DNA of 64,000 nt from Candidatus Nitrosocosmicus franklandus (lineage in GTDB: Archaea; Thermoproteota; Nitrososphaeria; Nitrososphaerales; Nitrososphaeraceae), in contig NZ_LR216287.1 in NCBI RefSeq assembly GCF_900696045.1, positions 682,001-746,000 of the forward strand, in the 5' to 3' direction. The notes below the pieces were generated by a model. That model did not search any database. It was not told the DNA's origin and saw nothing but the letters and a program-made list of their open reading frames with translations. A program made the position numbers and the translations under genes. The stretch's first letter is position 1, and each line of letters starts with the position of its first letter. Of the stretch, positions 42,795-52,198 are shown in pieces.

Positions 42795-43943
42795 GTGGAT
42801 CATTATATTAATGAAAGTGTGTATGAAACTTGTATGCATTCATTTCAAAGGAAAAAAACCTTCAATGTGTTTAATTCTCTGATTGTTGCATTTGTGCTTT
42901 TCTCAGTCGTTCAAATGTTAAGTATACTGAACCCAAATACTGCATTTTCGTCACATCTTCCAGAATCCTCGACTTCCCATAATGAAAAAAAAAGAATTGC
43001 ACTAATAGAGAATACTTTTACATATGCCGCATATCAAAATGGATCATTCTATAATTTCTATGACTTGCATAGTCCCGAAATGTACACCCGTGAGGGTCAA
43101 GGACTTAATACAACCATAACAGAAAATTTGTATTTATTAAAAGATCGGCCTATTCCCCAGGGACCGTTTCCATTTTATCTCCATCCCGAGTATAAAGATA
43201 TTCCCTATATTACATACGCCTACCTCATCCTAGACCTAGTCCATAAAAACAACCAATCCATTGTTAATCTTACCGATGCTGATGTAGACCAAGGCAAGAT
43301 TTTCTTTGCAGATGGTGAAAATGCATACGACGTATTAATTCTCCTTCATAATGAATATGTATCTCAAAAAGAATATGACAATCTCAAAAGATTTGTAGCC
43401 AATGGCGGGACTATACTATTTACGGAAGGAAATGTTTTGTATGCAGAGGTTGACTACAACAGTACAACTAATACCATATCGCTAGTAAAGGGACATGATT
43501 GGGAATTCGACGGAAAATCCGCAAGAAATAGTATTAATGAAAGATGGCTTAAAGAAAATAAAGAATGGATGGGCAGTAATTTCCTAGATTATTCTTCTTC
43601 CAAGCCATTGCATTTTGGATTCAATCCATTTAACTATACTCATTATGAGGAACAATACCTAACAAACCCAAATGCTACAATACTTATAGATTATGAAGCA
43701 TATGGTTTCCCTGAAGAGTACGAAAATGCTACAATAGCTACTTATTATATGGATTACGGATTGGGTAGAGTAATTCATTTATCCCTTTGGGGTCACACAA
43801 TAGACGAGAATCCAATATTTGTTGAGTATTTTGAGAAGATTTTGCTGCCATTGGCACTAGGCAAAAATGTAACGGAAGAAAACAAACACTTTACAGATGA
43901 AAGAAAATTGCACTTAGGAAATTCTACTGACACCGCGAGCTAA
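42795..43943 (+). CDS. Secreted GATase-like-fold protein (paralogue A)
   Basis: A 382-residue protein starting at GTG 42795. A membrane or signal segment (LIVAFVLFSVVQMLSILNP) is followed by an extracellular domain: KRIALIENTFTYAAYQNGSF, LLKDRPIPQGPFPF, NLTDADVDQGKIFFADGENA, LILLHNEYVSQKEYDNLKRF and VANGGTILFTEGNVLYAEV. The strand-HNEYV-helix-NGGTI order resembles class I glutamine amidotransferase/ThuA-like folds, but the catalytic Cys nucleophile is not evident. Many N-glycosylation sequons are present. It is a close paralogue of 44712-45821, with a 768-base gap between them. The function is unknown. Confidence 0.75.
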   Translation: MDHYINESVYETCMHSFQRKKTFNVFNSLIVAFVLFSVVQMLSILNPNTAFSSHLPESSTSHNEKKRIALIENTFTYAAYQNGSFYNFYDLHSPEMYTREGQGLNTTITENLYLLKDRPIPQGPFPFYLHPEYKDIPYITYAYLILDLVHKNNQSIVNLTDADVDQGKIFFADGENAYDVLILLHNEYVSQKEYDNLKRFVANGGTILFTEGNVLYAEVDYNSTTNTISLVKGHDWEFDGKSARNSINERWLKENKEWMGSNFLDYSSSKPLHFGFNPFNYTHYEEQYLTNPNATILIDYEAYGFPEEYENATIATYYMDYGLGRVIHLSLWGHTIDENPIFVEYFEKILLPLALGKNVTEENKHFTDERKLHLGNSTDTAS

Positions 43944-44711
43944 TGAACTTTTAGGTTATTCATATACATGAAGAATATCTTGTAACCAAAACCAATACTA
44001 CCAAGAACGAAAAATTTCCAACCTTTCTTTTTGTTCTTTTTAGATCTTTGGAAAAAATTATTTTTGGCTAATCGGCCTAATCTAAATAATTTACAAAATC
44101 GAACATTAATCTTCCTGTAGTTCGTACTATCCACAATACAATTATTTTTGGCTCGCCGCAACTTACATCCAAATAATTGAAAAATAAATATTCTAATAAC
44201 ATGCAGGACAAATGATGTCATTTCGCTAATGAAGGAATAATACTGACAATATTCCAATCAAAAGAATAGGAGATGCTCTTTGTTGGTTAAATGATCCTAT
44301 ATATTCAGCACTTCGTAACCAGATTCGTATCTAAGTGTCAGAAATAAAACAGCTGATCTAAAATATTGTATTCATTATCACCATTAGGCTTGAATGATTA
44401 TAATTGAAATTCATCATAATGACCAGCGTATTTGTTATAAATACATACTGTCTTTATAATATGAGCAAACATAAAAAGGAAATGTTGTTTTCGATAAACG
44501 GATGGTCTCAGTATTATCTTGAACTTTGTTGCATGCACAATCCAGCATATTGATCGTGTCAAATTTTTATACTATATTACTAAAAGGATAATTTACCCGT
44601 CACAATAAAACAACATGAGTATTTCAACATTATTTTTGCGAATTCAACGCGATCAAAAATTCTGTTATACGAGAGGGCCAGTAAAATTTAATATGAACGC
44701 CTAAACTCATT
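43944..44711. other. Gap between tandem paralogues
   Basis: AT-rich DNA. A 105-codon minus-strand frame (43940-44257) is Lys/Phe-rich and lacks protein character. No RNA gene or mobile element was seen that would explain the duplication. Confidence 0.4.
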
Positions 44712-45821
44712 TTGATGATGCTTAGGGCTTTAAATCAAACCACATTTATAAAATCTTTAAATGGAATCATAAATAAATTGAGTTTTTCTAATAAAGTACT
44801 ATTATCTTCATTTATTTTTATATCTATCACTGTCTTTGCTATCTTCCAATTATCAACAATTCCTATTATATCAGCTAGCTTGGAAAACTACGGTGTTGAC
44901 ACCAACGTATCAAGCAGCTCAGATAACAAAAAAGTTGCGCTAGTGTTACCATCTTTTACTTGGGCAGCATATCAAACCGGGTCCTTCTACGATTTTTATG
45001 CATTATATAGCTACATCCAATTTGCCAACAGAGAAGTTAACATCACAATCACAAATAACACACATCTACTAAAGGATAGACCTATTCCTGAAGGACCCTT
45101 TGTCTATTATACCGATCTCGAAGAAGAACCATACACCCCTTACATCAATTTTATAAATCTTGCAAAAGACCTTTACAGAGAACATGGTATTAATCCCACT
45201 AATCTCACAGATGCAGATGTGGATCAAGGCAAGATCTTTAACGCAGACGGTACTAACGCGTACGACATCTTATTTCTCTTTCATAACGAGTATGTAACCC
45301 AAGCTGAATACGATAATTTGAAAAAATTCGTCACCAATGGTGGGACCATAGTATTTGGGGATGGAAATGTATTATATGCAGAAGTTGCCTATAACCAAGA
45401 CAACAATACAATATCACTTGTGAGCGGGCATAATTGGAATTTTGATCAAAAGAATACTGCGTGGAAAGGTCCAGCCGAAAGATGGTTGGATGAAACAAGA
45501 GAGTGGGTCGGAAGCAATTTCCTAGATATCCCTGCAAACTACCCATTGAGATTTAATAACAATCCATTTAACTATACCCATTCAGAGGAAAATTATGTTG
45601 CCAACCCGAATGTAAAGATATTAATAGACTATGAGCTTGACAACGTCCCTAGGTACTCTGGCCAGTATCTAGGTGCTAAAGTGGCAACTTATGAAATGGA
45701 CTACGGGAAAGGGAAAGTCATTCATTTGGGCTTATGGGGTCATATGTTGGCACTAAATGAAGATTTTGCAGAATATCTAAATAATGTAATTATACCACTG
45801 TCACTTAATAAGACGTCATGA
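44712..45821 (+). CDS. Secreted GATase-like-fold protein (paralogue B)
   Basis: A 369-residue protein; TTG 44712, ATG 44715 and ATG 44718 are possible starts. The hydrophobic segment (VLLSSFIFISITVFAIFQL) precedes a domain matching paralogue A block for block: KVALVLPSFTWAAYQTGSFY, LLKDRPIPEGPF, NLTDADVDQGKIFNADGTNA, LFLFHNEYVTQAEYDNLKKF, NGGTIVFGDGNVLYAEV and GKGKVIHLGLWGH. Differences concentrate in the N-terminal anchor and in the segment after NYVANPN. Both copies keep the WVGSNFLD/WMGSNFLD and NPFNYTH motifs, suggesting a shared functional surface. Many sequons imply glycosylation. Confidence 0.77.
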   Translation: MMMLRALNQTTFIKSLNGIINKLSFSNKVLLSSFIFISITVFAIFQLSTIPIISASLENYGVDTNVSSSSDNKKVALVLPSFTWAAYQTGSFYDFYALYSYIQFANREVNITITNNTHLLKDRPIPEGPFVYYTDLEEEPYTPYINFINLAKDLYREHGINPTNLTDADVDQGKIFNADGTNAYDILFLFHNEYVTQAEYDNLKKFVTNGGTIVFGDGNVLYAEVAYNQDNNTISLVSGHNWNFDQKNTAWKGPAERWLDETREWVGSNFLDIPANYPLRFNNNPFNYTHSEENYVANPNVKILIDYELDNVPRYSGQYLGAKVATYEMDYGKGKVIHLGLWGHMLALNEDFAEYLNNVIIPLSLNKTS

Positions 45822-47016
45822 CCAAGATCAATTTTGATCGATAGACAAACAACCAATACCATTTAGTAGACTTTTCCTCCCGGGTCGTAATTTGATTGAT
45901 CCAAATATACAAACTAGATAACAAATCTCAATCATTGGTAGTCACATTGAAAATGTTAACTAAAACATAATTTACAATAATATTCTATTTGTCACTATTT
46001 CCGACCAAAACTGCACTTATTCTGAAAGTAAATATTTGATCATTGTCCATAATTATCTATTTGATTGGTTATATTACTATTCTTTGATTTAAGCTTGTTC
46101 GGGGATTATACTTTAAAGGGCTTTGTTTCCAATTAGGAGAATAAATATATGTAAGAGGTACAATATCCACCATGAAAGTATAGATAGCGTTATTAAAGCA
46201 CATATATTTATTGGATTTTATGGGGTCGAAAATTGTCTTTTAATCGGAAAAGGATCAAACATTATAATTCAGTTTCGTTAGCTTTCTATAATATTTCCAA
46301 CATAATCAAAGATTATCAATTAAGTGATCATAATGGACATTAAAAATACGAAACCATCATATTTACATCGAATAATGCAACTGATTATAAAAGAATTATC
46401 GTTAAAGGACAAGACTAATTATTAATTCCAAAGTCACACATGCATCTATATTCTTACAATTGGAAATAATATTCATACAGGCTATTACGAACTATCGTTC
46501 CGCAATGGGTACGTTGAGATAATTTTAGTTTCATCTAAAATTGTTTGATTAAATGTTTTGAGAATATTTTTTGGTGCAATTTTCGGTGTCTCATATGCAT
46601 ATATTTTTCTCTCGCTACCACTCGTTTATTATTTCCCTGTGTATTAGTTACTCAGTATAGACCCTACTAGTCAGTTTTAGATCAGGATTTGCTCAGGCGT
46701 AATAAAATAGGTTCCCTTTAATCAAGGGCTTTTTAAAGATGTTACTTAAAACAGAACACATACAAAAAAAATAACATCTAGATTGGACCTAACACTGCAT
46801 TCATACAATGAAAAATGACTTATGACCAACAAAGATTGTTTATGATTGTCTTATACTTCGTAATACAAGTTCAATTACTCTTGGTAGAATTATGGAGTTT
46901 CTTTATCTTCGCTATCATTTGGTATGTGAATGTTTAAATAACCTATCTATGAAATAAGGGTCAAATTTTTTTTGATAATTAAAAGTACTTTATCAGGCCA
47001 AAAAAATAAGGTTGAT
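45822..47016. other. Longest intergenic gap, about 1.2 kb
   Basis: AT-rich, with no frame above about 30 codons that looks coding. Seen here: a small stem CCCTT-loop-AAGGG followed by CTTTTT (46713-46735), which is terminator-like, and a spaced inverted repeat AGATGTTA/TAACATCT (46737-46744, 46772-46779). No RNA gene was recognised. Confidence 0.4.
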
Positions 47017-47643
47017 CTAAGGTCTAGATAAAAACTTGGAAAACTCGTTGACCAAGTTACCAAAATCAGTTTCCAATTGGGTTAATAATTGACTTGCATT
47101 TGTATCATTTTTAATTAAACTTGCTGCTTGGTTTACAAGTTCCATGGAAGTGTTTTTGGCTTGGTTATATGCGCCTTTCAATGCATCAGGAGCTTGGTTT
47201 ACAAGTTCCATGGAAGTGTTTTTGGCTTGGTTATATGCGCCTTTCAATGCATCAGGAGCTTGGTTTACAAGTTCCATGGAAGTGTTTTTGGCTTGGTTAT
47301 ATGCGCCTTTCAATGCATCAGGAGCTTGGTTTACAAGTTCCATGGAAGTGTTTTTGGCTTGGTTATATGCGCCTTTCAATGCATCAGGAGCTTGGTTTAC
47401 AAGTTCCATGGAAGTGTTTTTGGCTTGGTTATATGCGCCTTTCAATGCATCAGGAGCTTGGTTTACAAGTTCCATGGAAGTGTTTTTGGCTTGGTTATAA
47501 AGACCACTAATGTTTGAAGCATTTGAGGAATTTTGAGCGAAAGCCGTATTCCCGACAGATAACAAGGTTGTAAAAATTGCTGCCAGAGCTAAATATCTTG
47601 CTGATCTTGACACAATTTTTTTTGTATTCAATTTAATATACAA
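47017..47643 (-). CDS. Secreted tandem-repeat protein, 208 aa
   Basis: A signal peptide (YLALAAIFTTLLSVGNTAFAQ) is followed by 22-residue units AYNQAKNTSMELVNQAPDAL-KG, five complete plus partial ends, then a unique C-terminus (QLLTQLETDFGNLVNEFSKFL). Each unit is amphipathic helix with a sequon (NTS), so the protein is likely a rod-like helical bundle or coiled array, possibly glycosylated at regular steps. The DNA repeats are perfect. It may be a surface or matrix spacer protein. No family is known to me. Confidence 0.8.
   Translation of the reverse strand: MYIKLNTKKIVSRSARYLALAAIFTTLLSVGNTAFAQNSSNASNISGLYNQAKNTSMELVNQAPDALKGAYNQAKNTSMELVNQAPDALKGAYNQAKNTSMELVNQAPDALKGAYNQAKNTSMELVNQAPDALKGAYNQAKNTSMELVNQAPDALKGAYNQAKNTSMELVNQAASLIKNDTNASQLLTQLETDFGNLVNEFSKFLSRP
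47126..47498 (-). repeat. Five perfect 66-bp tandem repeats plus a partial sixth
   Basis: Units start at 47126, 47192, 47258, 47324 and 47390, with a partial unit from 47456 to 47498. The five full units are identical, with no synonymous differences. This implies very recent expansion or continuous homogenisation, and copy number probably varies between strains. Confidence 0.95.
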
Positions 47644-47907
47644 TGTATTGTCGCATCATTAAAGCTATTGCTTTAAAAATCAGCTTTGTATGCGTATCAA
47701 AAATGTAAATGATATCGAGATTTAGTGGAAAGATACTATATTTGACATTTTTCATTGTATTTGAACATTTAGCATCAAGTTAATCGATCCAAATCACATA
47801 GTCAAATGAATGATAAAATCTTTGAACATGTTAAAATTTCAATAAAATATGCAGACTTTCTTGTAAATTATTAAATGTTGATATAACATTGTCTGCTATA
47901 TATAATT

Positions 47908-48165
47908 GTGGAGCTAGAGAATAATAATGTTAGTACCGAATCTGAAGAAGAGTACTTTAGAAAATCCTATGCTTTAGAATTGCAAAAGAAAAGACAGCAA
48001 ATAAATGATTATCAAAGAGGTTTTAATGAACTTGAAGAAGAAAGACGACAGGTCAATCAACAGGCCATAAGAACGCCAGGCCGAAGGGGCGAAATAATCA
48101 AGAAAGAAGAAATTGAAAAAGAATTCGCTAGACGTTATAAAGAAAATTACAATAAAAGAACATAG
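47908..48165 (+). CDS. Small charged helical protein, 85 aa
   Basis: It starts at GTG 47908, with a TATA-like TGATATAACA about 28 bases upstream. The product is almost entirely a charged helix (EEEYFRKSYALELQKKRQQI; FNELEEERRQVNQQAI; KKEEIEKEFARRYKENY) and should form a coiled coil. I recognise no family. Nothing membrane-bound or metal-binding is visible. It precedes the CBS protein by about 195 bases on the same strand. Confidence 0.6.
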   Translation: MELENNNVSTESEEEYFRKSYALELQKKRQQINDYQRGFNELEEERRQVNQQAIRTPGRRGEIIKKEEIEKEFARRYKENYNKRT

Positions 48166-48359
48166 ATTTCTTTAAAAGTTCATCAGCATTATAAGGAATA
48201 GAAGAATATTAGAATCTATGTAAATATTAGCGAGATATGGTTTAATATTTAGATTCGAGTTGAGAATTTTTAAAATAGGATAAAATATAGTATATTTTTA
48301 ATCTCCGGGTACTTTAAGTTTGCATAAATATAAAATAACATTAGATTCATATCTTTATA

Positions 48360-49580
48360 ATGATTTCACAAGAGGTAAGCAGGCAATTATATAGCCACCT
48401 GAAGGATGTCCGTGGTCAAGTAATTGAAGATCTAATGGAGAAAGCAACACTGGTCAAAGAAGACATTCATGTATCTAAAATCATCGGTATTATGCTCAAA
48501 GATAATTCGCATGAGGTTTTTGTTCAACATCCTGATAAGACAATAATTTGTCTCAACATGAGAGATACTTTAGTTGCTAGAGACATTAATACTATGAAAG
48601 CATCAACAATTGGAAAGAGAATACCGAGTCTAACTTCTAAAGAGTCCATTGGAAATGCTGCAAGAATAATGAGTCTCCATAGATTACGGGCCTTGCCTAT
48701 TGTAGACGGAAAAAATCATGAAGTCATAGGACAATTATCATCTAAGAGAATTTTGCAGTATATCTTTGAAACCTTTGTAAAAAAGAAAATAAACTTTGAT
48801 AAGAGAATAATAGCTTCAGACCTGATGACTCCCGAACTGGTAACAATCGGTCCAGAGGATAAAGTTGCAACTGCAAGAAACATCATGGTAAAAGACATGA
48901 TCGATCATTTACCCATTGTAGAACAAACGAAAGATGGCAAGAATATGGTTATTGGAATTCTTACGTCAAGTGATATATTAAAGACCTTGATGCCTTCTGA
49001 TAGAATAGCAAGAGACGCCCTTATATCAGATCATGAACAACATAGACTAGAACTTGCTGCTAGAGGATTAGCAGATAAAAACCTAATAACTATCAGTCCA
49101 AATGAAACAATTAATTCAGTTATTGACCTTATGCTAAAATCGAACTCAACCTATGCATTAGTCAAATCAATGGACAGTGTTTTGGGCATAATTACTTTTA
49201 GAGATGTAATTGCTCTTCTTGGTGAGCAAGTTGAGAGTGAGATTCCTGCATACATAATAGGTCTGCCAGAAGATCCTTTTGAAGCAGAATTGGTTAAATC
49301 AAAATTCACAAATACGATCAAATTACTGTATAAAATCTTCCCAGAGATTGTCGAGGCAAGATGCAAGATCAAGATTAAAGATGTTACCGGTGAACGTAAA
49401 AGATATGAAATATCTGCTAATATAATTTCACCATATAGAAGATATACCTATACATCCAAGAATGAGTACGATATTGCAAGGATCTTTGACGAAATGAGTG
49501 ACAGTTTTAAGAATCAGATTTCGCGTAAAAAGTCGTCAGATAAGCAAAGAGAATCGGTAAGGTTTTCACCCAAGGAATAA
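48360..49580 (+). CDS. Four-CBS-domain protein with HPF/RaiA-like C-terminus
   Basis: A 406-residue protein. Four CBS domains sit at about 20-75, 80-133, 148-212 and 233-285 (TSKESIGNAARIMSLHRLRALP; MTPELVTIGPEDKVATARNIM; ISPNETINSVIDLMLKS), arranged as two Bateman pairs that should bind adenine nucleotides. Residues about 295-385 (YIIGLPEDPFEAELVKSKF; EIVEARCKIKIKDVTGERKR; YEISANIISPYRRYTY) resemble the ribosome-hibernation HPF/RaiA fold. The architecture suggests ribosome binding or silencing controlled by energy state. The CBS call is firm; the hibernation link is from pattern. Confidence 0.8.
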   Translation: MISQEVSRQLYSHLKDVRGQVIEDLMEKATLVKEDIHVSKIIGIMLKDNSHEVFVQHPDKTIICLNMRDTLVARDINTMKASTIGKRIPSLTSKESIGNAARIMSLHRLRALPIVDGKNHEVIGQLSSKRILQYIFETFVKKKINFDKRIIASDLMTPELVTIGPEDKVATARNIMVKDMIDHLPIVEQTKDGKNMVIGILTSSDILKTLMPSDRIARDALISDHEQHRLELAARGLADKNLITISPNETINSVIDLMLKSNSTYALVKSMDSVLGIITFRDVIALLGEQVESEIPAYIIGLPEDPFEAELVKSKFTNTIKLLYKIFPEIVEARCKIKIKDVTGERKRYEISANIISPYRRYTYTSKNEYDIARIFDEMSDSFKNQISRKKSSDKQRESVRFSPKE

Positions 49581-49740
49581 CATTCTCAATTTAGATAGAA
49601 CCTAATCACAAAGTGGATTCGATTCTTTATTCTTATTTTTTCCGTTCTACCCCCACTTTACTCGAATCCATATGCTATTTGGATTCTTAAAATATAATTT
49701 GCTGTCATCAAAATATAAAAAATTCGTGATAGTTTTGCAC

Positions 49741-50178
49741 CTAATTATACTTCGAGATAGTGGCCAGTATTTGCGCTTTGGAAGCTGCGCCTAGGATCCC
49801 ATCCACTGCTATTCCGTTCTTAAATATTATAAGTGTAGGAATACTTTGAATGCCAAATAAACTAGCAACAGTAGGGTTCTCATCAACATTTAGTTTTCCA
49901 AATACAACTTTTCCACAAAGTTCAAAGGCTAGTTGATCAATGATGGGTGAGACCATTCTACACGGTCCACACCAAGGTGCCCAAAAATCAACAACCAAAG
50001 TGCTATACTTTCTAGTCATTTCATCAAAATTATAATCTGTTAAAGTAATAGGAGTATTGATAGAAGTATCAAAAGCAGAAGGAGTATTGCCCTGAGTATT
50101 TCTTGTTTCAACGATGTTCTGATATTGTTTGAGCCTTTTTTCCATTAATTTTGCTAATTCTTCATCCCAATTTTGCAT
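49741..50178 (-). CDS. trxA: Thioredoxin
   Basis: A 145-residue protein. The core has LVVDFWAPWCGPCRMVSPII with the redox CGPC, then GKLNVDENPTVASLFGIQSI and PTLIIFKNGIAVDGILGAAS. All catalytic landmarks (buried Asp, cis-Pro in SIPT) are kept. A 45-residue N-terminal extension (MQNWDEELAKLMEKRLKQYQ and a Thr/Asn linker) precedes the core; it is longer than in classical 105-residue thioredoxins and is helical and charged. The protein is cytoplasmic, with no signal peptide. Confidence 0.93.
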   Translation of the reverse strand: MQNWDEELAKLMEKRLKQYQNIVETRNTQGNTPSAFDTSINTPITLTDYNFDEMTRKYSTLVVDFWAPWCGPCRMVSPIIDQLAFELCGKVVFGKLNVDENPTVASLFGIQSIPTLIIFKNGIAVDGILGAASKAQILATISKYN

Positions 50179-50428
50179 TGAATATATATCATTAGTATGA
50201 GCAACGTAATAAATTTTGGCTATTTGATAAATGAAAGGATTCTACTAGTATCTGTTTATCGTAATGATCCAATTTTCCGATTAGTTGTAAAGCACAGTAT
50301 GTATGTATACCATACATAGAAGTTTTCATAGAGTATTTGTTATTGCTTTGCAATTTACACTACCTGAAATTACAGTATAAATCCCAATATAGTGTGTTTA
50401 TTTTACTACCAATGCTCAAAGGTATCAA

Positions 50429-51604
50429 TTATAAAATATCGACAGTACACTCTATAGGAAAATGATCGCTATAGCCAGTAAGAATTGTTCTACCAGGAGA
50501 TAATTCTTCAAGCTCACCACTCGAACGAATCCGTTGATATTCAAATCTCATAGGAATTTGTTTAAATGATGGGTGAATCTTGTTTCTATCCTCAATATCA
50601 AAACTATCCTCAGGTAAAATACGACCAAGTTGAGTACTCTTATTAATTTGAACTTCACTCAAGTTCATTTTCAGATTTTGTGAGCCATATAGGAGACCTC
50701 TCGATATAATAAATTGGTCAAAGAGATCAAAACCATCGTTATAGTGTATGGTCCCGTCAGGGATTAATGACCACATGCAATTAAATAAGTACCCCTGATA
50801 AAACAAATAATTATGTTTATCAGTCTGTTTGTTAGTAGGCCATTTCTTTAAACTTGGATGTCCGAAGATCTCGTCCCAGTTTAGAAGTTTATTTCTGTCG
50901 GGGGTAGCGCGTAAGTGGTTCAAGACACTCTTATCATAAGGATTATCGTTAAAATCACCCATTAATAGAATATTCCTGTTCCATTTTTGATTTAAGAGTG
51001 AAAGTGATTCTTTGTCATTTCTCAAATCTATAGGTAGTGTTTCTAAATCCCTTTGATCAATTTTTAATATATCCTCAATCGCTCTTGCACAATTTTCTGC
51101 TACTGCTATTCTCAAAGGTTCGGTTTCATACCGACCACCTGATCTCGAAGGCCAATGATTCACGATAACTGTCAGATCCGCATTGTTCTCTAATACGGTA
51201 AAATTAACAACCAGTATATCTCTTGTAGGATATCGCAAGCTAATATTATATCCCCTTACGGAGTTAAGTTTGAACTTCTTCTTAGAATACAATAAGCAGG
51301 TATCAATTCCTCGAACGTCTGGTCCGTTCAAGTATTCTGCAATAGCATAGTCTTTTTCAGGGTTTAATTTATCCATCAGATCAACGACCAATGCTTCAGT
51401 TTCCACCTCACAGAGACCTAGAAGATCAGGCCCATGAGTATTATGAAGTGAATTAATTATACTGGCCAAATTTTCAATTTTTTTATTTTTCACTACATTA
51501 TTCCAACCTCTGGGAGGGGTAAATTCGATGTCAGATCCAAAAACTGAGGGTACAGTATCAAATAAGTTATTTACATTCCAAAAGCTTGTATAAAATTTAC
51601 CCAT
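50429..51604 (-). CDS. Endonuclease/exonuclease/phosphatase family protein
   Basis: A 391-residue protein of the EEP superfamily. Catalytic segments are FWNVNNLFD at the start, LLGLCEVETEALVVDLM (metal Glu), TVIVNHWPSRSGG, ILLMGDFNDNPYDKSVL (GDFN) and the C-terminal YSDHFPIECTV (SDH). The enzyme may cleave DNA, RNA or phosphoesters; the NHWPSRSGG motif is common in the DUF-type bacterial and archaeal EEP enzymes. There is no signal peptide, so it is probably intracellular. The substrate is unknown. Confidence 0.87.
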   Translation of the reverse strand: MGKFYTSFWNVNNLFDTVPSVFGSDIEFTPPRGWNNVVKNKKIENLASIINSLHNTHGPDLLGLCEVETEALVVDLMDKLNPEKDYAIAEYLNGPDVRGIDTCLLYSKKKFKLNSVRGYNISLRYPTRDILVVNFTVLENNADLTVIVNHWPSRSGGRYETEPLRIAVAENCARAIEDILKIDQRDLETLPIDLRNDKESLSLLNQKWNRNILLMGDFNDNPYDKSVLNHLRATPDRNKLLNWDEIFGHPSLKKWPTNKQTDKHNYLFYQGYLFNCMWSLIPDGTIHYNDGFDLFDQFIISRGLLYGSQNLKMNLSEVQINKSTQLGRILPEDSFDIEDRNKIHPSFKQIPMRFEYQRIRSSGELEELSPGRTILTGYSDHFPIECTVDIL

Positions 51605-52198
51605 ATAACGCAGAGTAAATCTGACAGTTTAATAGTTTTGTATATTGTTTTAATGTGTTTATTGACTGTTTAGGATTTACAATATATCGCAAAGAGTAGT
51701 TTAAAATAATATCAAACAATCTTATTTGTCGAACAAATACCTCAATATTATGTAAGGTAACATGTTAGCAAATGCATATATGGACAAATAAAATTGTAAT
51801 TAAGACGTGTTACTACGCAAATTAAACCACATTCTTAAACCAAGCTAACAGTAATTTGATCCCAGTGTCAACAATATTTTCCCTAAGTGTGATCATTTTA
51901 TAAAATTCAACTTTATTAATTGTGTCCAGCAAATATGATCTCAAATTTCTCCGCAAGTAGCCAGTGCTATTATAATGTTATGTTCCCTAAATCAAAATGT
52001 CCAATACTTTGAGTCAAAATATGGTTAAAAAATACAACCAAGAGATAATTGCAGCAGTCATCAAGATCTTACGAAATAACTCTATAGAATCGGTTTAGAA
52101 AAGATTTATTTTGTCTAAGAGAACAATGTATGCATAATTTTCGGATATATTTATTTGAAATTCAGATAACAAATCACAGGTCCTTGTAGATTAATTAA
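51605..52198. other. Intergenic gap
   Basis: AT-rich DNA between same-strand genes. I see no plausible coding frame (the best is 25 codons at 52020), RNA gene or repeat. Confidence 0.4.

Noticed and set aside
43940-44257. 105-codon minus-strand frame between the paralogues
   Set aside because: Overlaps the stop of paralogue A, is dominated by Lys/Phe/Asn from A/T runs and has no recognisable motif.
42795-45821. Composite transposon or insertion sequence explaining the duplicated secreted genes
   Set aside because: No transposase, terminal inverted repeat or target duplication was found around either copy.
46713-46735. Bacterial-type intrinsic terminator
   Set aside because: The stem is only 5 bp, and archaea mainly use T-tracts; kept only as a note in the gap description.
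47121-47517. Three long plus-strand frames through the 66-bp repeats
   Set aside because: The repeat unit is a multiple of three, so all frames stay open by necessity; the minus-strand frame has the signal peptide and sensible composition.
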